Shown here: positions 1-8,232 of the stretch, in pieces | Layout of the letters: every line of letters starts with the position of its first letter | Position numbering within the stretch: the stretch's first letter is position 1 | From: an uncultured Roseateles sp. | GTDB lineage: Bacteria > Pseudomonadota > Gammaproteobacteria > Burkholderiales > Burkholderiaceae_C | Direction: 5' to 3' | DNA length: 64,000 bases | Assembly (NCBI RefSeq): GCF_963422335.1 | Contig: NZ_OY729424.1 | Location: 1,550,001-1,614,000 of the forward strand | Program-made: the position numbers and the translations under genes | Notes under the pieces: model-generated | The model's input: the letters and a program-made list of their open reading frames with translations, nothing else | Database searches by the model: none | What the model was told of the DNA's origin: nothing

Positions 1-1
1 G

Positions 2-844
2 CTGACGGGCACGGTGGACACCAGCAAGTTGAAGGACTTCGTGGCCGATCCGCTGAAGGCAGCCACGCCGGCCAACCCGACCGGTGGCGACGCCCATGAC
101 AAGCTGCTGGACCAACTGCGCGCCAAGCTCAGCAAGGAGAAGTTCAAGGAGATGGTCACCCTGCTGGCCTCGGGCAAGCCCCTGCCCGATCCAGCGCCCG
201 GGCCCTTTCAACCCGTTCTCGAGGTTCAGCCCACCGCGCTTTCTCTAGGCATGGGCAGCTCGCGCTATCTGCTGGCATCGATCAACTATCCGGACGGCAT
301 CTTCTACATCCGCCAGCCGGTCAGCTGGTCGGTGGTCGAGGTGGACGGCGGCAAGGTCGACGCGATCAGCGGCCTCTACACCGCCCCGATGAAGGCTGGC
401 ACCTACCATGTGCGTGCCACGCGGGACGACTTCCCCACCGTGGTCAAGCTGGTGACGGTGACGGTGACCTACTTCCAGTCGCTGGAGCAGGGCAATCTGT
501 CGGGCGTCACCACCGCTCAGAACACCGTGGTGCGGGACGCCACGGCCTGGGCCGCCCTGTGGGCGCAGCACAAGAAGGCCACCGGCTCCACCACGCCGGT
601 GACGCCGCCTGCGGTGGACTTTGCCAAGGACATGGTCGTGGCCGTGTTCCTGGGCAACAGCCCCGGCGGTTGCGACGGCGTCAACATCACCAGCGCCAAC
701 CAGGGCACGGCCAAGCTGAGCGTCGAGTACCAGGCCACCACCGCGCCGGTCAGCACCGTTTGCCCGGCGGTGATCAGCACGCCGGCGCACATCGTCACCG
801 TGCCCAGGAGCACCACGCCGGTGGAGTTTGTTCTGAAGCCCTAA
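2..844 (+). CDS. Ig-like / PrcB C-terminal domain protein, 5'-truncated
   Basis: The reading frame is open to the left edge of the window, so the true start lies upstream; GTG at 14 is only the first possible internal start. About 280 residues are visible. Residues roughly 70-155 have the beta-rich, Gly/Thr/Val-rich look of a bacterial Ig-like domain (motifs VSWSVVEVDGG and GLYTAPMKAGTYHV). The last ~110 residues resemble the PrcB C-terminal domain (FAKDMVVAVFLGNSPGGCDG, then a strand-rich tail with two cysteines). Such proteins are usually exported, but the signal peptide is outside the window. It converges on the bkd operon, whose stop codon overlaps its own by three bases. The domain calls are by eye and the function is unknown. 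Confidence 0.7.
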   Translation: MTGTVDTSKLKDFVADPLKAATPANPTGGDAHDKLLDQLRAKLSKEKFKEMVTLLASGKPLPDPAPGPFQPVLEVQPTALSLGMGSSRYLLASINYPDGIFYIRQPVSWSVVEVDGGKVDAISGLYTAPMKAGTYHVRATRDDFPTVVKLVTVTVTYFQSLEQGNLSGVTTAQNTVVRDATAWAALWAQHKKATGSTTPVTPPAVDFAKDMVVAVFLGNSPGGCDGVNITSANQGTAKLSVEYQATTAPVSTVCPAVISTPAHIVTVPRSTTPVEFVLKP

Positions 845-2103
845 TCGACGAACAGCGTCGCCGGGCACTCCAGCATGCCGCGTATGGCCTGAATGAACTC
901 GGCGGCATGCTGGCCGTCAACGACGCGGTGGTCGAAGGAAGAAGACAGATTCATCATCTGCCGCCCGACCACCGCGCCCTGGCGCATCACGGGCCGCTCG
1001 ACGATGCGGTTGACGCCGACGATGGCCACCTCCGGGTGGTTGATCACCGGGGTGGACATGATGCCGCCCAGGGCTCCCAGGCTGGTCAAGGTGATCGTTG
1101 ATCCAGTCAGCTCGTCACGCGTGGCCTTGCCGCTGCGCGCGGCCTCGGCCAGGCGGGCGATCTCGGCCGCGCAGCTCCACAAATCATGGGTCTCGGCATG
1201 GCGCAGCACCGGCACCATCAGGCCGGCCGGGGTCTGCGCCGCCACGCCCAGGTGCACGGCGCCGTAACGGGTGACCACGCCCTGTTCGTCGTCCAGCCGC
1301 GCATTGATCTGCGGAAATTCGCGCAGCGCGTTGACGATGGCGCGCACCAGCAGCGGCAGCACGGTCAGCTTGCCGCGGGTGGCGGCATGCTGGGCGTTAA
1401 GCCTGGCACGCAACAGCTCCAGCTCGGTGACGTCGATCTCCTCGACATAGGTGAAGTGCGGGATGCGGCGCTTGGACTCGGCCATCTTCTGCGCGATCTT
1501 GCGGCGCAGGCCGACGATCTTGATCGCCTCCTCGCCGTCACGGGCGGCCAGCGGCGCAGGCCGGGCGACAATCGGCTGCACCGGCGACGAACTGCCGTGG
1601 CGTGCGGCATGGGCCTCCAGGTCTTCGTGCATGACCCGGCCGCCGGCGCCGCTGGGCCGCACCTGCTGGATGTCGATACCCAGCTCCCAGGCGCGGCGGC
1701 GCACCGAGGGGGAGGCGATGGCGCGGTCGATCGGCGGGCGGCTGGCCAGTGGCGGTGCCGCGGGCTTTGCCACAGCGGCTACGGGCGCAGGGGTGGGGGC
1801 GCGTGCAGGCGGCGCGGCAGCGGGTACAGGGGCCGGCGCAGGTGCTGCGGCGACCGCATCGCCCTCGACCTCGATCCGCACCAGCTCCGACCCCACCGCC
1901 ATCAGCTGGCCGGCCTCGCCGCCGAGCGCCAGCACTCTGCCATGCACCGGCGACGGAATCTCCACCGTCGCCTTGTCGGTCATCACGTCGGCGACGATCT
2001 GGTCTTCGGTGATCTGATCGCCGGGCTGCACGCGCCAGGCCACCAGTTCGACCTCGACAATGCCTTCGCCGATATCCGGCATCTTGATGATGTGAGTTCC
2101 CAT
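841..2103 (-). CDS. bkdB: Branched-chain 2-oxoacid dehydrogenase E2, lipoamide acyltransferase
   Basis: This is the E2 core of a 2-oxoacid dehydrogenase complex, moving acyl groups from E1 to CoA through a lipoyl arm. The 420-residue protein has an N-terminal lipoyl domain (MPDIGEGIVEVE; the lipoyl lysine is K44 in MTDKATVEIP), an Ala/Pro linker at about 85-130, an E3/E1-binding domain (ASPSVRRRAWELGID), and a C-terminal catalytic domain with the DHRVVDG histidine motif near the end. The ATG at 2103 was chosen because the lipoyl domain starts there and it overlaps the E1-beta stop by one base (TGATG), a sign of translational coupling. The longer open frame upstream lies inside E1-beta and is not real. 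The family assignment is firm; the branched-chain substrate is inferred from the E1 partners. Confidence 0.92.
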   Translation of the reverse strand: MGTHIIKMPDIGEGIVEVELVAWRVQPGDQITEDQIVADVMTDKATVEIPSPVHGRVLALGGEAGQLMAVGSELVRIEVEGDAVAAAPAPAPVPAAAPPARAPTPAPVAAVAKPAAPPLASRPPIDRAIASPSVRRRAWELGIDIQQVRPSGAGGRVMHEDLEAHAARHGSSSPVQPIVARPAPLAARDGEEAIKIVGLRRKIAQKMAESKRRIPHFTYVEEIDVTELELLRARLNAQHAATRGKLTVLPLLVRAIVNALREFPQINARLDDEQGVVTRYGAVHLGVAAQTPAGLMVPVLRHAETHDLWSCAAEIARLAEAARSGKATRDELTGSTITLTSLGALGGIMSTPVINHPEVAIVGVNRIVERPVMRQGAVVGRQMMNLSSSFDHRVVDGQHAAEFIQAIRGMLECPATLFVD

Positions 2104-3167
2104 CAGGCTTCCATCGCGCGTTTGAAGGCCGCTGCTACTCGAGCGGGCCCGGGAAAGTAGTCCCATTCCTGGGCATGGGGGTAGGGCGTGTCCCAGCCGG
2201 TGACGCGCTCGATAGGTGCCTCCAGGTGATAGAAGCAATGCTCCTGCACCAGGGCGCTCAACTCGGCGCCGAAGCCGCTGGTGCGCGTGGCCTCGTGCAG
2301 CACCACGCAGCGCCGCGTCTTCTTGACCGAGTTGATGATGGCGGGCAGGTCCAGCGGCCAGATGCTGCGCAGGTCGATGATCTCGGCGCTGATGCCGGTC
2401 TCGTTCGCTGCGGCTTCGGCGACGAAGACCATGGTGCCGTAGGTCAGCACGGTCAGATCGGTGCCGGGTCTGAACACAGAGGCCGTTTCCAGCGGCAGCG
2501 AGTAATAACCCTCGGGCACCTGGCCCAGCGGATGGTTGGTCCAGGGCACCGACGGCTTGTCGTGATGGCCGTCGAAGGGGCCGTTGTACAGGCGCTTGGG
2601 CTCCAGAAAGATCACAGGATCGTCGCACTCGATTGCCGCGATCAACAGGCCCTTGGCGTCATACGGATTGCTGGGCATCACCGTGCGCAGGCCGCAGACG
2701 TGCGTGAACAGCGCCTCCGGGCTCTGGCTGTGTGTCTGGCCGCCGTAGATGCCACCGCCGCAGGGCATGCGCAGCGTGATCGGCGCGGTGAAGTCGCCGG
2801 CCGAGCGGTAGCGCAAGCGCGCCGCCTCGGAGACGATCTGGTCCGAGGCCGGGTAGAAATAGTCGGCAAACTGGATCTCGGCCACCGGCCGCAGGCCGTA
2901 GGCGCCCATGCCCACGGCAATGCCGACGATGCCGCCCTCGGAGATCGGTGCATCGAACACGCGTGACTTGCCGTACTTGGCCTGCAGGCCCTCGGTGCAG
3001 CGGAACACGCCGCCGAAGTAGCCGACGTCCTGGCCGAACACGACCACATCGCCGCTGCGCTCCAGCATCACATCCATCGCCGAGCGCAGCGCCTGGATCA
3101 TCGTCATGGCCACGGCCTTGCCTTCGCCGGCAATGGGCGCCACATCGGTTTCTGTGCGCGCGTTCAT
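2103..3167 (-). CDS. bkdA2: Branched-chain 2-oxoacid dehydrogenase E1 subunit beta
   Basis: This is the beta subunit of the ThDP-dependent E1 decarboxylase. At 354 residues it has the full family length, with the transketolase pyrimidine-binding region (VFGQDVGYFGGVFRCTEGL, FDAPISEGGIVGIAVGMG) and the C-terminal transketolase domain (DLTVLTYGTMV, IDLRSIWPLD). The segment MPCGGGIYGGQTHSQSPEA is typical of 2-oxoacid dehydrogenase beta subunits, and YFGGVF fits the branched-chain type better than the pyruvate type. It overlaps the E1-alpha stop by an ATGA junction and the E2 start by one base, so the three genes form one tightly coupled operon. No E3 (lpd) gene follows, so a shared dihydrolipoamide dehydrogenase must be encoded elsewhere. 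Confidence 0.92.
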   Translation of the reverse strand: MNARTETDVAPIAGEGKAVAMTMIQALRSAMDVMLERSGDVVVFGQDVGYFGGVFRCTEGLQAKYGKSRVFDAPISEGGIVGIAVGMGAYGLRPVAEIQFADYFYPASDQIVSEAARLRYRSAGDFTAPITLRMPCGGGIYGGQTHSQSPEALFTHVCGLRTVMPSNPYDAKGLLIAAIECDDPVIFLEPKRLYNGPFDGHHDKPSVPWTNHPLGQVPEGYYSLPLETASVFRPGTDLTVLTYGTMVFVAEAAANETGISAEIIDLRSIWPLDLPAIINSVKKTRRCVVLHEATRTSGFGAELSALVQEHCFYHLEAPIERVTGWDTPYPHAQEWDYFPGPARVAAAFKRAMEA

Positions 3168-4411
3168 GTCCGGCCTCCGAGCTTCTGCACCTGCTGCATC
3201 TGGTCGTGCAGATGCGGCGGCATGGTCTTGTAGACATCCTCGAACATCGAGGCGATGCTGGGCACATGGCCGTGGCCCAGGGTGCCGAAGCGCTCAGCCG
3301 CCTTCAGCGCGGCGCTGACCTCGGCCTCCAGCTCCTTCTGCGCGGCCTCGTGCTGTGCATCGGACCATTCGCCCTGCAGTGTCAGGTGTTGCCGCAGGCG
3401 GGTGATCGGGTCACCGAGCGGGAACTTCGACCAGTCGTCGGCCGGCCGGTACTTGCTCGGATCGTCCGAGGTCGAATGCGGCCCGGCGCGGTAGGTCACC
3501 CATTCGATCAGGGTCGGCCCCAGATTGCTGCGTGCCCGCTCTGCCGCCCATTTCGATACGGCGTAGACGGCCAGGAAGTCGTTGCCATCGACGCGCAGCG
3601 AGGCGATGCCGCAGCCAACGCCGCGGGCGGCGAAGGTCGTCGCCTCGCCGCCGGCAATCGCCTGGAAGGTCGAGATCGCCCACTGGTTGTTGACCACGTT
3701 GAGTATCACCGGCGCGCGGTAGACGTGAGCGAAGGTCAGCGCGGTGTGGAAATCGGCCTCGGCGGTGGCGCCGTCGCCTATCCAGCCCGAGGCGATGCGC
3801 GTGTCGCCCTTGATCGCCGAGGCCATCGCCCAGCCCACGGCCTGGATGAACTGCGTGGCCAGATTGCCGCTGATGCTGAAGAAGCCGGCCCGCTTGATCG
3901 AGTACATCACCGGCAGCTGCCGGCCTTTCAAGGGGTCGCGCTCATTGGACAGCAGCTGGCAGATCAGCTCGACCATGTCCACATCATCGCGGGCCAGCAG
4001 CAGGCTTTGCTGGCGGTAGGTCGGGAAGCACATATCGCCCTGGTCGATGGCCAGCGCATGGGCGCTGCCGATGGCCTCCTCGCCGAGGCTTTGCATATAG
4101 AACGACATCTTCTTCTGCCGCTGCGCGATCAGCATGCGGGCGTCGAAGATGCGCGTCTTCAGCATCGCGCGCAGGCCGCGCCGCATCAGATCGGGCGAGA
4201 GCTGCGGGTCCCAGGGGCCGGTGGCCTGGCCGGCCTCGTCGAGCACGCGCACCAGGCTGTAGGCCATGTCGGCGGTGTCGCGCGGCGCGGCGTCCAGGGG
4301 CGGCTTGCGCACCTCGCCGGCGGCGGACAGATGGAGGTAGGAGAAATCGGTGTGGCAGCCCGGGCGCCCGGTGGGCTCGGGGACGTGCAGACGTAGTGGC
4401 ACATGACTCAT
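3164..4411 (-). CDS. bkdA1: Branched-chain 2-oxoacid dehydrogenase E1 subunit alpha
   Basis: This is the alpha subunit of E1 and carries the ThDP diphosphate site. The visible motif is SGWIGDGATAEADFH followed by VNNQWAIST (GDG...NN signature). YRAGPHSTSDDPSKYRPADD is the phosphorylation-loop region typical of BCKDH alpha. The ATG at 4411 gives 415 residues, matching the roughly 410-residue bacterial BkdA1 family, and has a GGAG stretch just upstream; the frame extends further upstream only as Arg-rich noise. It is the first gene of the operon and is transcribed away from the GntR regulator gene's 3' end, with about 190 bp between the two. Confidence 0.92.
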   Translation of the reverse strand: MSHVPLRLHVPEPTGRPGCHTDFSYLHLSAAGEVRKPPLDAAPRDTADMAYSLVRVLDEAGQATGPWDPQLSPDLMRRGLRAMLKTRIFDARMLIAQRQKKMSFYMQSLGEEAIGSAHALAIDQGDMCFPTYRQQSLLLARDDVDMVELICQLLSNERDPLKGRQLPVMYSIKRAGFFSISGNLATQFIQAVGWAMASAIKGDTRIASGWIGDGATAEADFHTALTFAHVYRAPVILNVVNNQWAISTFQAIAGGEATTFAARGVGCGIASLRVDGNDFLAVYAVSKWAAERARSNLGPTLIEWVTYRAGPHSTSDDPSKYRPADDWSKFPLGDPITRLRQHLTLQGEWSDAQHEAAQKELEAEVSAALKAAERFGTLGHGHVPSIASMFEDVYKTMPPHLHDQMQQVQKLGGRT

Positions 4412-4600
4412 GATCGCCGGCTCCAGCCCGGGCTTGTGACCAGGGCAGACAGGTCCTTGAAGGACAGATCCAGTGGTGCGGCGCTCGGCGGATAGCCAGG
4501 CGCCGCGCGTGCGGCAACGCTGCGCGCGGGGTGGCCGCCTGCAGCGTGTGCGTGGCCCCAGCGTAACGGATTTTCGGTCGACCGGCCTCGGCCCGAACAC

Positions 4601-5314
4601 CTAGCCGCGTGGGTATTCAGCCGCCTGCTGCTCGGCCTGCGGCAGATAGATGCGGGCCAGGCCCTGGGTGATGGCCTCGACGATCTGCTCGCGTCGCAGG
4701 GCGATGTGCGCGCCCAGCAACTGCTCACCGGCGGACGCATCCCGGCGGCGCAGCGCCTGAAGGATGTTCATATGCTCCTGCTGCGTGGAGTCGCGCCCGA
4801 CCTTCTCCATCGCGATCCAGCGGATGAAACGGATGCGCTCGTTGAGGCTGCCCAGCATGCGCAGCAACTCGCTGTTGCGCGCCATTTCGGCGATGCGCAG
4901 GTGAAAGGCCTCGTCGAGCTCGACCAGGCGCTCCACCGGCGTGTCGGCCGGCACATGCCTGCTCTGCTCCAGAAAGGCCAGCGCCTCGTCGATCTGTGCC
5001 TCGCTGGCCCGTTGCAGCGCCAGACGCATGCATTCGCGCTCGATGGCGACGCGGGCTTCGTACAGGTCCAGGGTTTCCTGGATGTCCAGCGGGCGGCGCA
5101 TGAAGCCGCGGCTGGACGGCATCAGAAACCCATCGGTGACCAGACGCGTCAAGGCCTCCCGCACCGGCGTGCGGCTGACGCCCAGCCGTTGTGCCAGCTC
5201 GATTTCGCTGAGCCGCTCGCCGGGCTTGAGCTGGTAGCTGATGGCCATTTCGCGCAGGGTCTTCAGCACGCCGGAGCCGCGCTCACGCCGGGCTTTGGAG
5301 ATAGCAGCTTTCAT
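4601..5314 (-). CDS. GntR-family transcriptional regulator, FCD subfamily
   Basis: This 237-residue regulator has an N-terminal winged helix (GERLSEIELAQRLGVSRTPVREALTRLVTDGF, about residues 40-72) and an all-helical FCD effector domain with the expected metal/ligand residues (D and H in ELDEAFHLRIAEMA; further His in the last third). FCD GntR proteins usually sense organic acids. The start at ATG 5314 removes an implausible extension that would read through the divergent promoter region. It lies upstream of and codirectional with the bkd operon and divergent from the ThDP enzyme gene, so it could control either or both; the two dyads at 5349-5378 are candidate operators. Confidence 0.88.
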   Translation of the reverse strand: MKAAISKARRERGSGVLKTLREMAISYQLKPGERLSEIELAQRLGVSRTPVREALTRLVTDGFLMPSSRGFMRRPLDIQETLDLYEARVAIERECMRLALQRASEAQIDEALAFLEQSRHVPADTPVERLVELDEAFHLRIAEMARNSELLRMLGSLNERIRFIRWIAMEKVGRDSTQQEHMNILQALRRRDASAGEQLLGAHIALRREQIVEAITQGLARIYLPQAEQQAAEYPRG

Positions 5315-5348
5315 GGCTCCATTGTGCCTCTTGCGCAGATGAAGGCAA

Positions 5349-5378
5349 TTAAGTATTCTTAAAAGCATTCTCAATGCT
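5349..5378. promoter_or_regulatory. Two adjacent dyads in the GntR / ThDP intergenic region
   Basis: TTAAG-TATT-CTTAA (5349-5362) and AGCATT-CTC-AATGCT (5364-5378) are two perfect inverted repeats lying side by side in the only AT-rich part of the divergent promoter region. Their position suggests operators for the neighbouring GntR regulator. That assignment is inferred, as neither matches a published consensus that I can confirm. Confidence 0.45.
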
Positions 5379-5423
5379 ACGCGACTGTGGCGTTCCATTT
5401 CCACCGACCGGGAGACTCCTGCA

Positions 5424-7121
5424 ATGACCGCTGCTTTCAATGGCGCCGACGCCATGGTGCGCATGCTTCAGCTCAATGGCGTGAAGCACATCTTCGGCCT
5501 GTGCGGCGACACCAGCCTGCCGTTCTATGACGCGATGGCCCGCTTGGACCACGGCATCGACCACGTCCTGACCCGCGACGAACGCAGCGCCGGCTATATG
5601 GCCGATGCCTATGCCCGCGTCACCGGCCGTGTGGGGGTGTGCGAAGGGCCCAGCGGTGGCGGCGCCACCTATCTGCTGCCCGGGCTGGTGGAGGCCAACG
5701 AGTCCTCGGTGCCGGTGCTGGGCATCACCTCGGACGTGTCGGTGGGCTCGCGCGGCAAGTTCCCGCTGACCGAACTGGACCAGCAGGCGCTGTTCCGGCC
5801 GCTGACCAAATGGAACACCACCATAGACCGGGTGGACCAGATCCCTGGCGCGGTGCGCAGCGCCTTTCGCGCCATGACCACCGGCCGGCCCGGCGCCGCC
5901 CATATCTGCCTGCCCTACGATGTGCAGAAGCACGTCATCGACCCGAACGAGGTCTGGGCTCAGCCCGGCCATGACCGCTACCCGGCGCTGCGTTCGGCGC
6001 CCGATCCGGCCGCGGTCGAGCAGGCTGCCGAGCGCCTGGTGGCGGCGCGCGCGCCGGTCATCATCTGCGGCGGCGGTGTGGTGATTGCCGGCGCCTGCGA
6101 GGCGCTGGGCCGACTGGCCGGGCAGCTCAACGCCCCGGTCTGCACCACGGTCAGCGGGCAGGGCAGCCTGGCGGATGGCCACCCCTTGAACGCCGGCGTG
6201 GTGGGTGCCAACGGCGGCATACCGGCCACCCGCGACGTGGTGGCCCAGGCCGATCTGGTGCTGTTCATCGGCTGCCGTGCCGGCTCGACGACGACCGAGC
6301 ACTGGAAGTACCCGGGCCGCGACGTGCCCATCCTGCACATCGACGTCGATCCGATGACCATAGGCACGAACTACCGCACCGAGGTGGCCCTGGTCGGCGA
6401 TGCACTGCTGGCACTGAATGCCCTGAATGCCGCGGTGGGCGAGCGCATGGCGCAGCGGCCTGCCGATGCGGTCGACGGCCGTGCCCTGGCCGCCCGCGCG
6501 CGCCTCGCCAAGCAGGCCTTCTTCGCACCGCTGGCGGCCTCGCTGGAGCGGCCTATCCGGCCCGAGCGGGTGATCGATGCGCTGAACCGCCTGCTGCCGG
6601 CTCGGGCCATCGTGGTGGCCGACCCGGGCACGCCCTGTCCCTATCTTTCCGCCTACTTCAACGCGCCGCAATCGGGCCGGCACTTCATCACCAACCGCGC
6701 CCACGGCGCGCTGGGCTTCTCGATGTCGGCCGGCGTCGGTGCGGCGATCGGCCAGCCGGACTCGGTGGTGGTGGCGGTGATGGGCGATGGCAGCTTCGGT
6801 TTCACCTGCGGCGAGCTGGAGACCATCGTGCGCCGCCAGGTGCCGCTGAAGATGATCGTGTTCTCGAACTCGGTCTTCGGCTGGATCAAGGCCAGCCAGA
6901 AGACCGGCTACGACGAGCGCTATTTCTCGGTCGACTTCAACCGCACCGACCATGCCCGCGTGGCCGAGGCCTTCGGCGTCAAGGCCTGGCGGGTCGAGAA
7001 TCCGGCTGACCTTGACGCCGCCCTCAAGGCCGCCCTGATGCATGATGGCCCGGCCCTGGTGGACGTGCTGTCGCAGGAGCTGCAAGACACCGCCGTCCCG
7101 GTCAGCCAGTGGATGGGCTGA
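5424..7121 (+). CDS. Thiamine-diphosphate enzyme, acetolactate-synthase-like
   Basis: This 565-residue protein has the three-domain layout of the acetolactate synthase/POX family. The Pyr domain carries the catalytic glutamate E53 in TRDERSAGYMADAY, the central domain follows (VIICGGGVVIAG; HIDVDPMTIGTNYRTEV), and the C-terminal PP domain has the ThDP/Mg motif GDGSFGFTCGELETIVR ending in SNSVFGW. It has a good GGGAG ribosome site. No small regulatory subunit lies beside it, and the context (GntR regulator, Bug receptor, VOC protein) suggests a catabolic carboligase or decarboxylase rather than biosynthetic IlvB. The substrate cannot be read from the sequence; sulfoacetaldehyde acetyltransferase-like and oxalyl-CoA decarboxylase-like roles remain possible. 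Confidence 0.8.
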   Translation: MTAAFNGADAMVRMLQLNGVKHIFGLCGDTSLPFYDAMARLDHGIDHVLTRDERSAGYMADAYARVTGRVGVCEGPSGGGATYLLPGLVEANESSVPVLGITSDVSVGSRGKFPLTELDQQALFRPLTKWNTTIDRVDQIPGAVRSAFRAMTTGRPGAAHICLPYDVQKHVIDPNEVWAQPGHDRYPALRSAPDPAAVEQAAERLVAARAPVIICGGGVVIAGACEALGRLAGQLNAPVCTTVSGQGSLADGHPLNAGVVGANGGIPATRDVVAQADLVLFIGCRAGSTTTEHWKYPGRDVPILHIDVDPMTIGTNYRTEVALVGDALLALNALNAAVGERMAQRPADAVDGRALAARARLAKQAFFAPLAASLERPIRPERVIDALNRLLPARAIVVADPGTPCPYLSAYFNAPQSGRHFITNRAHGALGFSMSAGVGAAIGQPDSVVVAVMGDGSFGFTCGELETIVRRQVPLKMIVFSNSVFGWIKASQKTGYDERYFSVDFNRTDHARVAEAFGVKAWRVENPADLDAALKAALMHDGPALVDVLSQELQDTAVPVSQWMG

Positions 7122-7200
7122 GCCAGGACACAAGGCCCGGAAGGGCCTTGTGCCTGGCGAAGGCCAGGAGGCGATACAAGCCTCCTGGCTGAGCCAGGAC
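7119..7200 (+). repeat. 72-bp two-hairpin element, copy 1 (stop-codon embedded)
   Basis: The element begins at the TGA stop of the ThDP gene and ends in an exact 11-bp repeat of its own beginning, TGAGCCAGGAC (7119-7129 and 7190-7200). Hairpin 1 is 7129-7138 pairing with 7143-7152, with a GGAA loop and a perfect 10-bp stem. The linker is CTGGCGAAGG. Hairpin 2 is 7163-7172 pairing with 7180-7189, with a perfect 10-bp stem and a GATACAA loop. Two further copies are at 53121-53200 and 61570-61646. There is no T-run, so it is not a classical terminator. Confidence 0.8.
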
Positions 7201-7244
7201 CGAGCGCAAGTCTCACGATCCTCAACCCAACAAGGACCCCATTC

Positions 7245-8222
7245 ATGTCACATCCGCTCACCCGCCGTCGCGCACTCACTCTGGCCATGGCTGCAGCCGC
7301 TGCCTTTACCGTGCCGGCCCAGGCCCAGAACGACACCCCGCTCCGGCTGGTCATCACCTTCCCGCCCGGCGGCAGCACCGACATCGCCGCGCGCATCATG
7401 CAGCCGGTGCTGGCCGAGAAGATCGGGCGTGCGGTCGTGGTCGACAACAAGCCGGGCGCCGCGAGCCAGATTGCCACCAGCTATGTGGCCAAGTCGCCGC
7501 CCGATGGCAACACCTTGCTGGTGAGCTTCGACACCCACGCAATCAATCCGATCGCCAAGGCCAAGCTGCCCTACGACACTTTCAAGGACTTTGCCGGCGT
7601 CACGCTGGCCGTGCGCTTTCCGCTGGTGATTGGCGCATCGGCCTCGGTGCCGGCCAAGGACTTGCGCGGCTTCGTCGAGGCCGCGCGCAAGACGCCCGGC
7701 AAGTTCAGCTATGCCTCGACCGGGCTGGGCTCGATGAACCATCTGGTGATGGAGGACATCAAGCGCCAGGCCAATGTCGATGTGCTGCATGTGCCCTTCG
7801 GCGGCGGCGGTCCGGCGGTGCAGGCCGTGCTCGGTGATGTCAGCCAGCTCACGCTGCTGAGCTATGCCGCGCTCAAGGGCCAGATCGCTGCCGGCAAGAT
7901 CCGGCCGCTGGCCGTGACCGGTGCGCGCCGCCTGCCCGAGTTGCCGGATGTGCCCACGGTGGCGGAGTCAGGCTTTCCCGGCTTCGAGGCCTACTCCTGG
8001 ATCGGCATCTTCGCCCCGGCCGCCACGCCGCCCGCCACCCTGCGCAAGCTCACCGCCGACTTCCAGGCCACGCTCAACAGCTCCGAGGTCAACACCAAGC
8101 TGACGCAGGCCGGATTCGAGGTCATGGCCACCGACGGCGCCGGCGTCGAGCGCCACGCGCATGAGCAATATGAGCGCTGGGGTGCCTTCGTCAAGAAGCA
8201 CAACCTCAAGCTCGAAGACTGA
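7245..8222 (+). CDS. Bug-family (TctC-like) periplasmic solute receptor
   Basis: This 325-residue exported binding protein starts with a signal peptide (TRRRALTLAMAAAAAF, cleaved near AQA-QN). The mature part has the family motifs LRLVITFPPGGSTDIAAR, VVDNKPGAASQIAT, PPDGNTLL and, near the C-terminus, LPDVPTVAESGFPGFEA. Bug receptors bind carboxylates or amino-acid-like ligands and are greatly expanded in Burkholderiales. No TctA/TctB membrane partners are adjacent, so it is an orphan receptor that may act in transport or sensing. It lies between the ThDP enzyme and a VOC protein and probably serves the same catabolic unit, but the ligand is unknown. Confidence 0.9.
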   Translation: MSHPLTRRRALTLAMAAAAAFTVPAQAQNDTPLRLVITFPPGGSTDIAARIMQPVLAEKIGRAVVVDNKPGAASQIATSYVAKSPPDGNTLLVSFDTHAINPIAKAKLPYDTFKDFAGVTLAVRFPLVIGASASVPAKDLRGFVEAARKTPGKFSYASTGLGSMNHLVMEDIKRQANVDVLHVPFGGGGPAVQAVLGDVSQLTLLSYAALKGQIAAGKIRPLAVTGARRLPELPDVPTVAESGFPGFEAYSWIGIFAPAATPPATLRKLTADFQATLNSSEVNTKLTQAGFEVMATDGAGVERHAHEQYERWGAFVKKHNLKLED

Positions 8223-8232
8223 GGTGTCGGCC

